DNA of 64,000 nucleotides from JAWKJY01 sp041393535 (GTDB lineage: Bacteria > Actinomycetota > Thermoleophilia > Gaiellales > Gaiellaceae): contig JAWKJY010000004.1 in assembly GCA_041393535.1 (NCBI GenBank), positions 434,001 through 498,000 of the forward strand. Reading direction: 5' to 3'. Shown here in pieces: positions 54,723 through 63,033 of this stretch (its first letter is position 1; the number at the start of each line of letters is the position of its first letter). The notes under the pieces are model-generated. The model had not been told where the DNA came from, did no database searches, and was given only the letters and a program-made list of their open reading frames with translations. A program made the translations under genes and the position numbers.

Positions 54723-56908
54723 GCGAGCGCGGCCGCCCCGGCCGTCTGCCGCTGCCGGTCGGGCCGACGCCGTTCCTCGGCGCGATCCTGCTCGTCCCCG
54801 CGCTGCTCGGGCTCTCCCGCCTGCTGCCGGAGACGGGCGCGGGGCTCGCGCTCCGCCTCGCCGCCGCGGGCGCCCTCGTCCTGCTCGTCCCGGGCGCGCT
54901 CGTCCTGCGCTCGCTCGGCTGGCCGGGCCGGCTCGGCGTCGCGCTCGCCGGCGCGCTCGCCTGGAGCCTCGTCGCGATCGGCGTCGGGCTCCTGCTCACC
55001 GTCGCGGCGGGCGGCTCGCTGACGCTGACCCTCGTGATCGCGTTCGCGCTCGCGGGCGGCGCGCTCGTGCCCGCGCTCTGGCAGGCGCGGACGGAGCTCG
55101 CCCGCGCGGACGTCCTCTCGGTCGCCGGGCTCGCCCTCGCCGGGCTCGCGCTCGGAGCCGCCGTCTGGTGGACGCAGCGCCAGGTGAGCGGCGACGGGCT
55201 CTTCCACCTGGCGCGGGCGCGGAAGCTGGCCGAGCTGCCGGCCCTCGACGGGCTGGAGTCGCTCGACGAGTTCGCCGACGGCGGCCTGCACCCGGGCTAC
55301 GCCTTCCCGCTCTGGCACGCCGCGCTCGCGCTGATCGCGAAGGTCGGCGGCGTCGACGTTGCGCAGGTCGTGCTGCACCTGCCCTCGCTGCTCGTCCCGC
55401 TCGCGCTCGTCGTCGCCTACGGGGCCGGCTCGGCGCTGCTCGGGAGCTGGGGCGGCGGGATCGCGGCGGCCGGCGCGCAGGCCGCGCTCGTCGCCTTCCC
55501 GCGCGACGGCGTCGGCGTGCTGCCGCTCCTCTCGCTCCCGGCGACGACCTCGCGGATCCTGCTCGTCCCGGCGGTGCTCGCGCTCGCGTTCCACTACCTC
55601 GAGGACGGCCGCCGGCGGCTGCTCGTCTCGCTCGGCGCCGCCGGGCTCGTGCTCGCGATCGTCCACCCGACGTACGTGCTCTTCGTCTGCCTGCCGCTCG
55701 GCGGCTTCCTCGTCGCGCGCGCGGTCCTGGTCGGCCGGGCGGGGATCCCCGACGCGAAGCGGCTCGGGCTCGTGCTCGCGGCGATCCTCGCGCCGGCCGC
55801 GGCGTTCCTCGCCTGGCTGCTGCCCGTGATCCGGGACACGGAGGCCGTCCGCCAGACGCCGGCCGAGCGCGCCGAGGACTTCGCCCACTACGCGGGCCAG
55901 GTCGCGGGGACGGCGAGCTCCTTCCACGTCGCGCCGGACGCGATCGGGCGCGGCGGCGCGGCCGTCGTCGCCGGCCTGCTCGTGCTGCCGCTGCTCGTCC
56001 TCGCCGCCCGCAGCCGCTGGGCCGCGTTCGTGCTCGGCGGCGCCCTCGTCGTCCTGGCCGTGCTGCTGATCCCGTTCGTCTTCACGCACGTCTCGGACGT
56101 CGTCTCGCTCTCCCAGTCGCGGCGGTTGATCGGCTTCCTGCCGCTCCCCTTCGCGCTCGCCGGCGCCGCCGTCCTCGGCGCGCGGCTCGGCCTGCTCGGG
56201 GCGGCCCTCGCCGTCGTCGCCGGGGTCGTCCTCCAGCTCGCCTTCCCGGGCTCGTTCGGCTACGCGTCGGCCGGGCCGGGGCCCGGCTGGGCGGTCTGGA
56301 TCGGGCTCGCGGGCGGCCTCGGCGCGCTCGCGCTCGGCCGCCTCTGGCCCTGGCCGGTCGTGCGGGACCGGCGCGAGGGCGAGCCCGAGGCGGAGCCGCC
56401 GCTGCGCCTGCGCCGACTGGCGCCCGGGGGGCTGGCCGTGTGGACCGCCGTCGTCGGGCTCGCGTTCACCGCGCCGATCGCGGTCGACGGGCTGCGGCGG
56501 ATCGAGAAGGAGCCGGTCGACAAGCGGGCGCTCAGCGCCGGCCTCGTGCGCGCGCTGCGCGAGCAGGTCCCGCCGGGCCAGGTCGTCCTCGCCGACCTCG
56601 AGGCGTCGTACCGGATCGGCGCCTACGCGCCGGTGTACGTCGTCGCCGCGCCGCCGGCGCACGTCGCCCGCACGAAGGCGAACAGGCCGCTCGTGCGCCG
56701 CGCGGCGATCGTCGCGTTCTTCTTCCGCCCCTCCTCGACCGACGCCGAGCGCTGGCGGATCGCGAACCGCTACGGGGCGGACTGGCTCGTCGTCGATCGC
56801 ACCCGGCGGCGCCAGCACGTGGACGGATTCCTCGAGTACCTCGGCGAGCCCCGCTTCCAGGACCGCCGCTACGCGCTCTACCGGATCCCGCAGGAGCTGC
56901 GCTCGTGA
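54719..56908 (+). CDS. Large polytopic membrane protein, GT-C-like
   Basis: 729 residues with at least fourteen hydrophobic segments. Early conserved acidic loop GDGLFHLARARKLAEL near residue 158 and HPGYAFPLWHAALALIAKVGG near 195 resemble the DxD/ExD loop and following helix of GT-C-type mannosyl/arabinosyltransferases. The C-terminal soluble part (VVLADLEASYRIGAYAPVYVV) has the shape seen in membrane glycosyltransferases of actinobacterial arabinan/mannan synthesis. It would use a polyprenyl-phosphate sugar outside the membrane, possibly the product of the ArnC-like GT2. GTG overlaps previous stop. Assignment is tentative. Confidence 0.68.
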   Translation: MSERGRPGRLPLPVGPTPFLGAILLVPALLGLSRLLPETGAGLALRLAAAGALVLLVPGALVLRSLGWPGRLGVALAGALAWSLVAIGVGLLLTVAAGGSLTLTLVIAFALAGGALVPALWQARTELARADVLSVAGLALAGLALGAAVWWTQRQVSGDGLFHLARARKLAELPALDGLESLDEFADGGLHPGYAFPLWHAALALIAKVGGVDVAQVVLHLPSLLVPLALVVAYGAGSALLGSWGGGIAAAGAQAALVAFPRDGVGVLPLLSLPATTSRILLVPAVLALAFHYLEDGRRRLLVSLGAAGLVLAIVHPTYVLFVCLPLGGFLVARAVLVGRAGIPDAKRLGLVLAAILAPAAAFLAWLLPVIRDTEAVRQTPAERAEDFAHYAGQVAGTASSFHVAPDAIGRGGAAVVAGLLVLPLLVLAARSRWAAFVLGGALVVLAVLLIPFVFTHVSDVVSLSQSRRLIGFLPLPFALAGAAVLGARLGLLGAALAVVAGVVLQLAFPGSFGYASAGPGPGWAVWIGLAGGLGALALGRLWPWPVVRDRREGEPEAEPPLRLRRLAPGGLAVWTAVVGLAFTAPIAVDGLRRIEKEPVDKRALSAGLVRALREQVPPGQVVLADLEASYRIGAYAPVYVVAAPPAHVARTKANRPLVRRAAIVAFFFRPSSTDAERWRIANRYGADWLVVDRTRRRQHVDGFLEYLGEPRFQDRRYALYRIPQELRS

Positions 56909-57591
56909 GGCCCGCGCTGAACCGCGCCCCCGAGGCGTACGACGAGACGTTCATGCGCACGATGGCCGGGGCGTACGTCGAGCAGACGCCCTGGACGCGG
57001 CTGCGCCTGCGGGCCGTGCGCGACCTGGTCGAGCCGCGGCCGGGCGACCGGGTGCTCGACCTCGGCTGCGCCGCGGGGGCGATCACGCACTTCCTCTCGA
57101 CGTTCGGCTGCGACGTCGTCGGCGTCGACGCGGAGGACCTCGCGATCGAGCGGGCGCGCGCGCTCTTCCCGGGGCTCGCCTTCGAGATCGCGGACGTCGC
57201 CGCGCTGCCGTTCCCGGATGCGTCCTTCGACAAGGCCGTCGCGGCCGACCTCGTCGAGCACCTGGAGGACCCGACGTACGCGGCGATGCTGCGCGAGCTG
57301 CGCCGCGTGCTCGTCCCCGGCGGGACGGTCTCGCTCTACACGCCGAACCCGCGCCACCCGATCGAGCGGCTGAAGAAGCGCAACCTGATCCTGGCCGAGA
57401 ACGCGACGCACATCGGCCTGCGCACGGAGGGCCAGCTCGCGGACGGCCTCGTCGCAGCAGGGTTCGCGATCGACCGGCGAGAGTGGCGGGCCAGCTTCAT
57501 CCCGGGCCTGCGCATCGTCGAGCGCGCGGGCGGCGGCGCGGTCGAGTCGCTGCGCTACCGGCTCTGCCTGCGCGGCCGGAGCCCGGGCTAG
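56905..57591 (+). CDS. SAM-dependent methyltransferase
   Basis: 228 residues, class I fold: VLDLGCAAGAITHFLSTFG (SAM motif I) near residue 48, DVVGVDAEDLAIERA, FEIADVAALPFPDASFD and LRRVLVPGGTVSLYTPNP. Methyltransferase_11-type. Last gene of the overlapping glycan block; probably methylates a sugar or lipid carrier intermediate. Target unknown. Confidence 0.9.
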   Translation: MRPALNRAPEAYDETFMRTMAGAYVEQTPWTRLRLRAVRDLVEPRPGDRVLDLGCAAGAITHFLSTFGCDVVGVDAEDLAIERARALFPGLAFEIADVAALPFPDASFDKAVAADLVEHLEDPTYAAMLRELRRVLVPGGTVSLYTPNPRHPIERLKKRNLILAENATHIGLRTEGQLADGLVAAGFAIDRREWRASFIPGLRIVERAGGGAVESLRYRLCLRGRSPG

Positions 57592-58009
57592 CGGGGATAC
57601 GGTGGCGGGACGACCGGCCGCGCCCAGACCTGGAGCGGCGGGAGCGCCCACGTGTCGTCGCGGGTGTCCAGGGCCGGTCGATCACATCCCACGACAGCAG
57701 CTCGAGCTCCGAGATGTAGCCGTCCCTGACCCACAGAAGCAGCTGCAGACCGGGCGGATCGCTGTTCGTCTCGCTCCCCGTGGCGAAGCGCGGGTCGATG
57801 GTGGCCGGCGGCGCGGCGCCAGGATCGACGCGCAGCTCGAGGGAGTTCGACCACGTGGCGACCACGCAGACGTGGTCGAGCTGCTGGCGCAGCTCGTTCC
57901 CGCCGGGCAACCCCTGGACGAGCAGGAGCTCGATGGTCGCGCGCTCGTGCGCGGTCAACGGCCGCTCGTCCGCGGAGAGCGGGCTGGGCAGGTCGACCTC
58001 GGTCGGCAT
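57588..58009 (-). CDS. Small conserved protein of unknown function, frameshifted
   Basis: About 140 residues. N-terminus MPTEVDLPSPLSADERPLTAHER, then LLLVQGLPGGNELRQQL and LQLLLWVRDGYISELELLSWD. A family of short actinobacterial proteins with similar text exists, but no function can be given. A one-base shift near 57,675 separates the last 30 residues (TWALPPLQVWARPVVPPPYP). TACGAT lies 7 nt before the ATG. Confidence 0.55.
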
Positions 58010-58038
58010 GCCGGCGATCGTACGCCGGGCCGGGCGGC

Positions 58039-60012
58039 TCAGCGCGCCGCCGCGTCCTCGACCTGGAAGCGCTCGGCGATCCCGAGCAGGCGCTCGTTCA
58101 GGTGGCCGAGCTCGTCGACCGAGACGGCGATGTCCGCGATCCCGGAGCTCGCGTCGCGCGCGCCCTCGGCGATGTCGGCGACGCCGTCGGTGAGGCCGGC
58201 GCTCGACGTGCTCTGGGCCGCACTGGCCCGCGCGATCGCGGCGACGAGGTCGATCGCCTCCTGCGTCGCCGCCTCGATCCGCGCGAGCGCCGCGTCCGCG
58301 TCGCGGGCGCTCTGACGGGCGTCCTCCATCCCGGTCGTGCCCTCGCGCATCGTCGCGACGACGCCGTCGACCGCGCGCTGGATCTCGGCGATGCTCTGGC
58401 CGATCTCGCCCGCGCTCGTCGACGTGTGCTCCGCGAGCCGTCGCACCTCCTCCGCGACGACCGCGAAGCCCTTGCCGCTCTCGCCGGCGCGCGCGGCCTC
58501 GATCGCGGCGTTCAGCGCGAGCAGGTTCGTCTGCTCGGCGATCGCCTGGATCGTCTGCACGACCTCGCCGATCTTGCCGCTGCGCCCGCCGAGGTCCTCG
58601 ACGAGCCGTGCGGCCTCGAGCACCCGGTCGGCCAGCGAGTCGATCTCCGCGGCGGTCCGCTCGACCACCTGCCGGCCCTCGCTCGCGGCCTCGCCGCCGT
58701 GCTCGACCCGCTCGACCGTGCTCGCGGCGCTCTCGCGCGTCTCCTCGGCGGCCCGGCTCATCTGCGTGACGGCCGCCGCGATCTCCTCGGCGAGCCCGGC
58801 CTGGCGCTGGCCGCTGCGGTCGAGCTCGGAGACGGACGTCCGGATCGACTGGGCCGCGCGGTCGGCCTCGTGCGCCGCCTCGACGAGCGCGAGCACCGCC
58901 TCGCGCTGACGCGCGATCGCCTCGTTGATCCCGTCGTACAGGCGGACGACGTCGCCGGTCGCGTCACCGGGCTCGGCACGCGCGGTCAGGTCGCCGGCCG
59001 CGAAGGCGTGGACGGTGCGGAGGAGCCGCTCGACGTGCGCGGCCAGCTCGGCGCGCTCCGCCTCCGCCTGGAGCCGCTGCGCCTCTGCCTCCGCGCGGGC
59101 GACGTCGGCCTCGGCCTGGGCGGCCGATGCGTCCTCGCGCTCGCCGAAGAGCGTCTCGGCTCGCACCATCAGCCGTTCGAAGTCCTCCGCGACGAGTCCC
59201 ACCTCGCTGCGTCCGCGCTTCAGCTCCGACACCATTCCGAGGATCCGCTCGTCCGCGCGGAAGTCGTGCGCGTGCAGCGCCTCCATCGTGCGTCCGAGCC
59301 GGACGACGGGCTCGGTCAGCCGCCGGGCGAGCCGGCGCGCGAAGACGAGCGAGGCGAGGAAGAGCAGCCCGCCGAGCAGCAGCGCCTCGATCAGCCGCCG
59401 GTGGATCACCGACTGGACGTGGGCGAGCGAGATGTCGACCCCGACGACGTACGGCACGCCGCCCGGCGACGTCTCGGGCACGAAGATCGAGCGGAAGGTG
59501 CCCCACTCGTCCGTGTACTCGGCGAACTGCGGCTCGCCCGTCCGGAACGCCTCGGCGACCTCGGGCGGCGCGTCGGCGTACGCCTCGAGGTGCGCGGTCG
59601 TGTCGCCGACCTCGACCTCCTCGGGCGTCGCCGTGTCGAAGACGTAGCGCGCCTCGCCGTCCTGGAGCACGAGCCCGTAGACGTACTCGAGCCCCGAGCC
59701 GGACGTGAAGCGGTAGTTGGCGAGCGCGTTCTCGACGTACTGCTCGTCCGAGGTCGAGCCCGGCGCGAGGTGCTCGTCGACGTAGCCGTTGCCGCTCAGC
59801 TCGCGGGCCGCCTCGGCCGCGGTCCGGAGGCGGCCGTCGATCCCGTCCAGGGTGGCGGCGCTCGTGCGCAGGTAGTAGACGGTCGAGAACGTCCCGGTGA
59901 GGACGAGCGCGAGCAGCATGAAGGCGAGCGAGACCGAGCGGCGGATGCTGTGGCGTCCACCGATCAGCCACGTCGCGATCGGGGCGAGGAACGACAGTCT
60001 GCGGTGCTGCAA
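58039..60012 (-). CDS. Methyl-accepting chemotaxis-like receptor
   Basis: 657 residues. A TM helix near residues 29-48, a periplasmic Cache-like sensor (YVYGLVLQDGEARYVFDTA, GGVPYVVGVDISLAHVQ), a second TM near 205-225, two HAMP-like/coiled segments, and a long signalling domain with the ultra-conserved tip EQTNLLALNAAIEAARAGE, GKGFAVVAEEVRRLAE. TTG is the start; GGAAGGG lies 6 nt upstream, and no ATG/GTG gives the first TM. No che or flagellar genes are nearby. It may control type IV pili or another output. Confidence 0.88.
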   Translation of the reverse strand: MQHRRLSFLAPIATWLIGGRHSIRRSVSLAFMLLALVLTGTFSTVYYLRTSAATLDGIDGRLRTAAEAARELSGNGYVDEHLAPGSTSDEQYVENALANYRFTSGSGLEYVYGLVLQDGEARYVFDTATPEEVEVGDTTAHLEAYADAPPEVAEAFRTGEPQFAEYTDEWGTFRSIFVPETSPGGVPYVVGVDISLAHVQSVIHRRLIEALLLGGLLFLASLVFARRLARRLTEPVVRLGRTMEALHAHDFRADERILGMVSELKRGRSEVGLVAEDFERLMVRAETLFGEREDASAAQAEADVARAEAEAQRLQAEAERAELAAHVERLLRTVHAFAAGDLTARAEPGDATGDVVRLYDGINEAIARQREAVLALVEAAHEADRAAQSIRTSVSELDRSGQRQAGLAEEIAAAVTQMSRAAEETRESAASTVERVEHGGEAASEGRQVVERTAAEIDSLADRVLEAARLVEDLGGRSGKIGEVVQTIQAIAEQTNLLALNAAIEAARAGESGKGFAVVAEEVRRLAEHTSTSAGEIGQSIAEIQRAVDGVVATMREGTTGMEDARQSARDADAALARIEAATQEAIDLVAAIARASAAQSTSSAGLTDGVADIAEGARDASSGIADIAVSVDELGHLNERLLGIAERFQVEDAAAR

Positions 60013-60126
60013 GCGGAACCCTTCCGTCGACGCGGGCTGGCGTCAGTGCCCGGAAGATCGGCCCGGCCATCCCCCGCTTGAGCGATGGCGGCCGCGGCGG
60101 CCCGGGCCAGGCGCGACAATGCCGCG

Positions 60127-61359
60127 GTGCGGATCCTCATCGTCTCGCTCTACTGGCCGCCGGCCGGCGGGCCCGGGGTGCAGCGGCCGCTGACCTTCGC
60201 GAAGCACCTCGTCGACCTCGGCGCGGAGGTGCACGTGCTCGCACCGGACGACCCGAAGTGGCTCCATCGCGACGAGTCGCTCGTCGAGCCGCCGGGCGTC
60301 GTCGTCCACCGCGTGCGGAACCTCGGGCCTCGCTCCCGCCGCCCGGCCGAGGACCTGAAGCACGCGCGCGGCCTCGACCGGATCGGGCTGCAGGCGCAGA
60401 TCGCGTTCCGCAAGGTCCTCGTCCCGGACGCCGCCGTCCTCTGGAACGCGACGGCGATCCCCGCGGCGCTGCGGCTCGTGCGCCGGCACCGGATCGACTG
60501 GGTGATGACGACCTCGCCGCCCGGGTCGGTGCACCTCGTCGGCCGCGCCGTCCAGGCACGGACCGACGCGCGCTGGGTCGCCGACGTCCGCGACTCGATC
60601 TCCTTCCACTCCCACCGGCGCCGGGACGTCCGCGGCGAGCGCCGGCTCGCGCGCATGGTCGCGCAGCGGGCCGACGCGATCGCCGCCGCCTCGATCGCGA
60701 TCGCCGAGGAGACCCGCCGGGACGACCCGCGCGGCGCGCTCGCCGTGATCGGCAACGGCTGCGACTTCGACGACTTCGCGGGGCTCGCGCACGTGCCGGG
60801 CGAGCGCTTCCGGATCACCCACACGGGCAGCTTCTTCGGGCGGCGCGACCCGCGGCCGTTCCTGGACGCCGTCGCCCGCGCGGACGAGGCCGTCGTCGCG
60901 CGGTTCGTCGGGGACTTCCGCACGCGCGACCGGGAGCACGCCGCGGCGCTCGGCATCCTCGACCGGCTCGAGCTCGTGCCCTACCTGCCGCGCGGCGAGG
61001 CGCTGCGCCTGCAGCGGGACTCGGAGGCGCTGCTCCTGCTGATCCCCGAGGCGGACGGGCGCGGCAAGGGGATCCTCTCCGGCAAGGTGTTCGAGTACCT
61101 CGCGGCGGAGCGGCCGATCCTGGCCGCGGTCCCGCCGGACGGGGAGGCCGCGGCGCTGATCCGCGAGGTGGGCGGCGGGGTCGTCGTGCCCTCCGACGAC
61201 GTGGACGCGATCGGGGCCGCGCTCGCCGGGCTCGTCGCCGACTGGCGCGCGGGCCGCCTGGCGGCGACCCCGCTCGCGCCCGAGGCACGTGAGCGCCTCT
61301 CGCGCCGAGCGCGCTCCGTCGAGCTGCTCGACCTGCTCGGGCGCGCGGACAGCGCGTAG
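60127..61359 (+). CDS. Glycosyltransferase, GT4 family
   Basis: 410 residues: RILIVSLYWPPAGGPGVQRPL, the long acceptor domain with IDWVMTTSPPGSVHLVG and RWVADVRDSI, then IGNGCDFDDF, ITHTGSFFGRRDPRPFLDAV and the donor-site ADGRGKGILSGKVFEYLAAERPI with its Glu. The GTG with GACAAT 6 nt before it is preferred to an upstream ATG. Cytoplasmic NDP-sugar user in the glycan pathway. Confidence 0.88.
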   Translation: MRILIVSLYWPPAGGPGVQRPLTFAKHLVDLGAEVHVLAPDDPKWLHRDESLVEPPGVVVHRVRNLGPRSRRPAEDLKHARGLDRIGLQAQIAFRKVLVPDAAVLWNATAIPAALRLVRRHRIDWVMTTSPPGSVHLVGRAVQARTDARWVADVRDSISFHSHRRRDVRGERRLARMVAQRADAIAAASIAIAEETRRDDPRGALAVIGNGCDFDDFAGLAHVPGERFRITHTGSFFGRRDPRPFLDAVARADEAVVARFVGDFRTRDREHAAALGILDRLELVPYLPRGEALRLQRDSEALLLLIPEADGRGKGILSGKVFEYLAAERPILAAVPPDGEAAALIREVGGGVVVPSDDVDAIGAALAGLVADWRAGRLAATPLAPEARERLSRRARSVELLDLLGRADSA

Positions 61360-61486
61360 GCGCGCCCTTGCCGCCGCCACGTCGAGGCGGCCGGCGGGCG
61401 CCCGCTCCCGCTGCTCCGGGCCGTCCGGGCCGGCTACCTCCCGTGCGTCGCCCGTGACGCTTCCGGCACGCTTCCGGCACGGTCCC

Positions 61487-61600
61487 GTGACCCACGCGTG
61501 CGACTTCCGTCGATACGCTCAGCCGCGGGAGGAGGCAAGGGGTGGCCCCGAAGGGGCCGAAGCGGACGGGGCTCGGAGGGACGTGGACGCAACGGACAGG
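61487..61600 (+). repeat. Promoter-leader repeat element, copy 6
   Basis: The 34-nt block (GTGACCCACGCGTG, then TACGCTC at 61514) is followed by GCGGGAGGAGGC, GGGGTGGCCCC and GGGACGTGGACGCAACGGAC starting 64 nt after the -10 T. The upstream part has tandem CTTCCGGCACG. Here the element faces a gene in the same direction. Confidence 0.6.
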
Positions 61601-61651
61601 ATGGTGGTCGGCCGCGCCGCCCGCCCGGCCGCTCGGGAGCGCGTCGCGTGA
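61583..61651 (+). CDS. Possible 22-residue leader peptide
   Basis: GTG with GGAGGGAC directly upstream opens MDATDRMVVGRAARPAARER; the TGA overlaps the GTG of the polymerase (GTGA), so it could couple translation to it. Part of the repeated leader element. Only the arrangement supports it. Confidence 0.35.
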   Translation: MDATDRMVVGRAARPAARERVA

Positions 61652-63033
61652 GCGCGGTCGCGGCCGGCGAGGCCGGCGCGCGGTCGCGTCCGGTAGCCGT
61701 CTCGCGGACATCGCTCGCGGACGGGCTGCTCTTCGCCGCGCTGTTCACGATCACGTTCGCGAAGCTCCGCTGGAGCGCGGGCGGCGCCGACGTCAACATC
61801 TCGGACATCACCGCGGCGCTCTACGTGCTCGCGTTCGCCTGGTCGCGCTGGGAGCGCGCCGACGCGCGGGCGCCGCGCGCGGTCGTCGTCCTGCTCGGGT
61901 TCTTCGCCCTCTTCGCGCTCGTCTACCTCGCCGGCTACTACAGCCTGCTGACCACGGACGACCGCGCCCTGTACTTCAAGGGGCTCGTGAAGTTCGCGAT
62001 CCACTTCGCGTTCCTCGTCGCCGCGGTCTGGCACCTCGCGCGCCGCTCGGAGGCCTTCTACTGGCGGATGCTCGGCTGGTTCGTCGCCGGCCTCGTCGTC
62101 AACGGGATCTACGGGATCGTCCAGCTGCTCGTGGCCGAGGGGACGGGCGGGAACCTCGACCGGACGGTCCTCTCGGCGATCGGCGCCTACCAGCGCGGCG
62201 GCATCAACGTGTTCGGCGCGGTCGGGGAGTCGGCGGTCTACCGCGTCAACGCGCTGACGCTCGACCCGAACCACCTCGGCGTGATGCTGATCGTGCCGCT
62301 GCTCGTCCTCCTGCCGGTCTACCTGCGGCTCGAGCGCGGGCACCGGATGCGGCTGCCGCTCGCGCTCGTGCTGGCGTTCCTCGCGCTCGTCGAGCTGGCG
62401 ACGCTCTCGCGCAGCGGGATGCTCGGGATCGCCGTCGGCCTGCTCGTGCTCGCCGTCCCGTACCGGCGGACGCTGCTCTCGGCGCGCTTCCTCGTGCCGC
62501 TGCTCGCCCTGGTGGCGATCGTCGCGCTGATCGTCGCGCAGCGGTCGAACTTCTTCGAGACGGTCTTCCGCGCACGCACTTCCCTCGACGGCGGCTCGGC
62601 CCGCGTGCGGCTGGAGATCTACGAGCTGCTGAAGCCGGTGCTCGACCAGCATCCCGCCTTCGGGCTCGGGTTGAACACGTTCTCGTCCTACTACGAGTTC
62701 GTCACCGGGCGCGACAACTTCGGGCCGCACTCGTACTACGTCTCCGTCCTGACGGAGACCGGGCTCGTCGGCTTCGTCGCCTTCCTCGCGTACCTCGTCT
62801 ACCTGTTCCGCCGGATCGGGCGCGTGCGGCGCATCGGGAAGGCGCTCGCGCTGCGTGGGGACGAGGCGGCGCGGCGCGTCCGGCCGCTCGGGTGGGGGCT
62901 GACCGCGGCGCTCGCCGGCACGCTCGTCGCGAACGTCTTCTACCTGACGATGAGCTTCTACTACTTCTTCGGGTTCGCGGTGCTCGCCCTGGCTGCGCCG
63001 CTCGTCTTCGGCCGTCGGCTCGAGCAGCGGTGA
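61648..63033 (+). CDS. O-antigen ligase/polymerase-like membrane protein
   Basis: 461 residues, about 10-12 helices. Family marks: GESAVYRVNALTLDPNHLGVMLIV, LSRSGMLGIAVGLLV and, in the large loop, ARVRLEIYELLKPVLDQHPAFGLGLNTFSSYY and NFGPHSYYVSVLTETGLVGF (Wzy_C). GTG at 61648 is chosen: earlier in-frame codons give an Arg/Gly-rich low-complexity head. Second such protein in the window (the other at 16355). Likely polymerises or ligates the glycan. Confidence 0.85.
   Translation: MSAVAAGEAGARSRPVAVSRTSLADGLLFAALFTITFAKLRWSAGGADVNISDITAALYVLAFAWSRWERADARAPRAVVVLLGFFALFALVYLAGYYSLLTTDDRALYFKGLVKFAIHFAFLVAAVWHLARRSEAFYWRMLGWFVAGLVVNGIYGIVQLLVAEGTGGNLDRTVLSAIGAYQRGGINVFGAVGESAVYRVNALTLDPNHLGVMLIVPLLVLLPVYLRLERGHRMRLPLALVLAFLALVELATLSRSGMLGIAVGLLVLAVPYRRTLLSARFLVPLLALVAIVALIVAQRSNFFETVFRARTSLDGGSARVRLEIYELLKPVLDQHPAFGLGLNTFSSYYEFVTGRDNFGPHSYYVSVLTETGLVGFVAFLAYLVYLFRRIGRVRRIGKALALRGDEAARRVRPLGWGLTAALAGTLVANVFYLTMSFYYFFGFAVLALAAPLVFGRRLEQR

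Noticed and set aside
54629..56818. Long minus-strand ORF opposite the GT-C-like gene
   Set aside because: Highly charged Glu/Arg-rich shadow translation; the plus strand shows membrane helices and stop/start overlaps with its neighbours.
61498..61647. Upstream extension of the second polymerase gene
   Set aside because: The extra 50 residues are Arg/Gly-rich, and the region is better explained by the promoter-leader element; GTG at 61648 gives a normal membrane protein.
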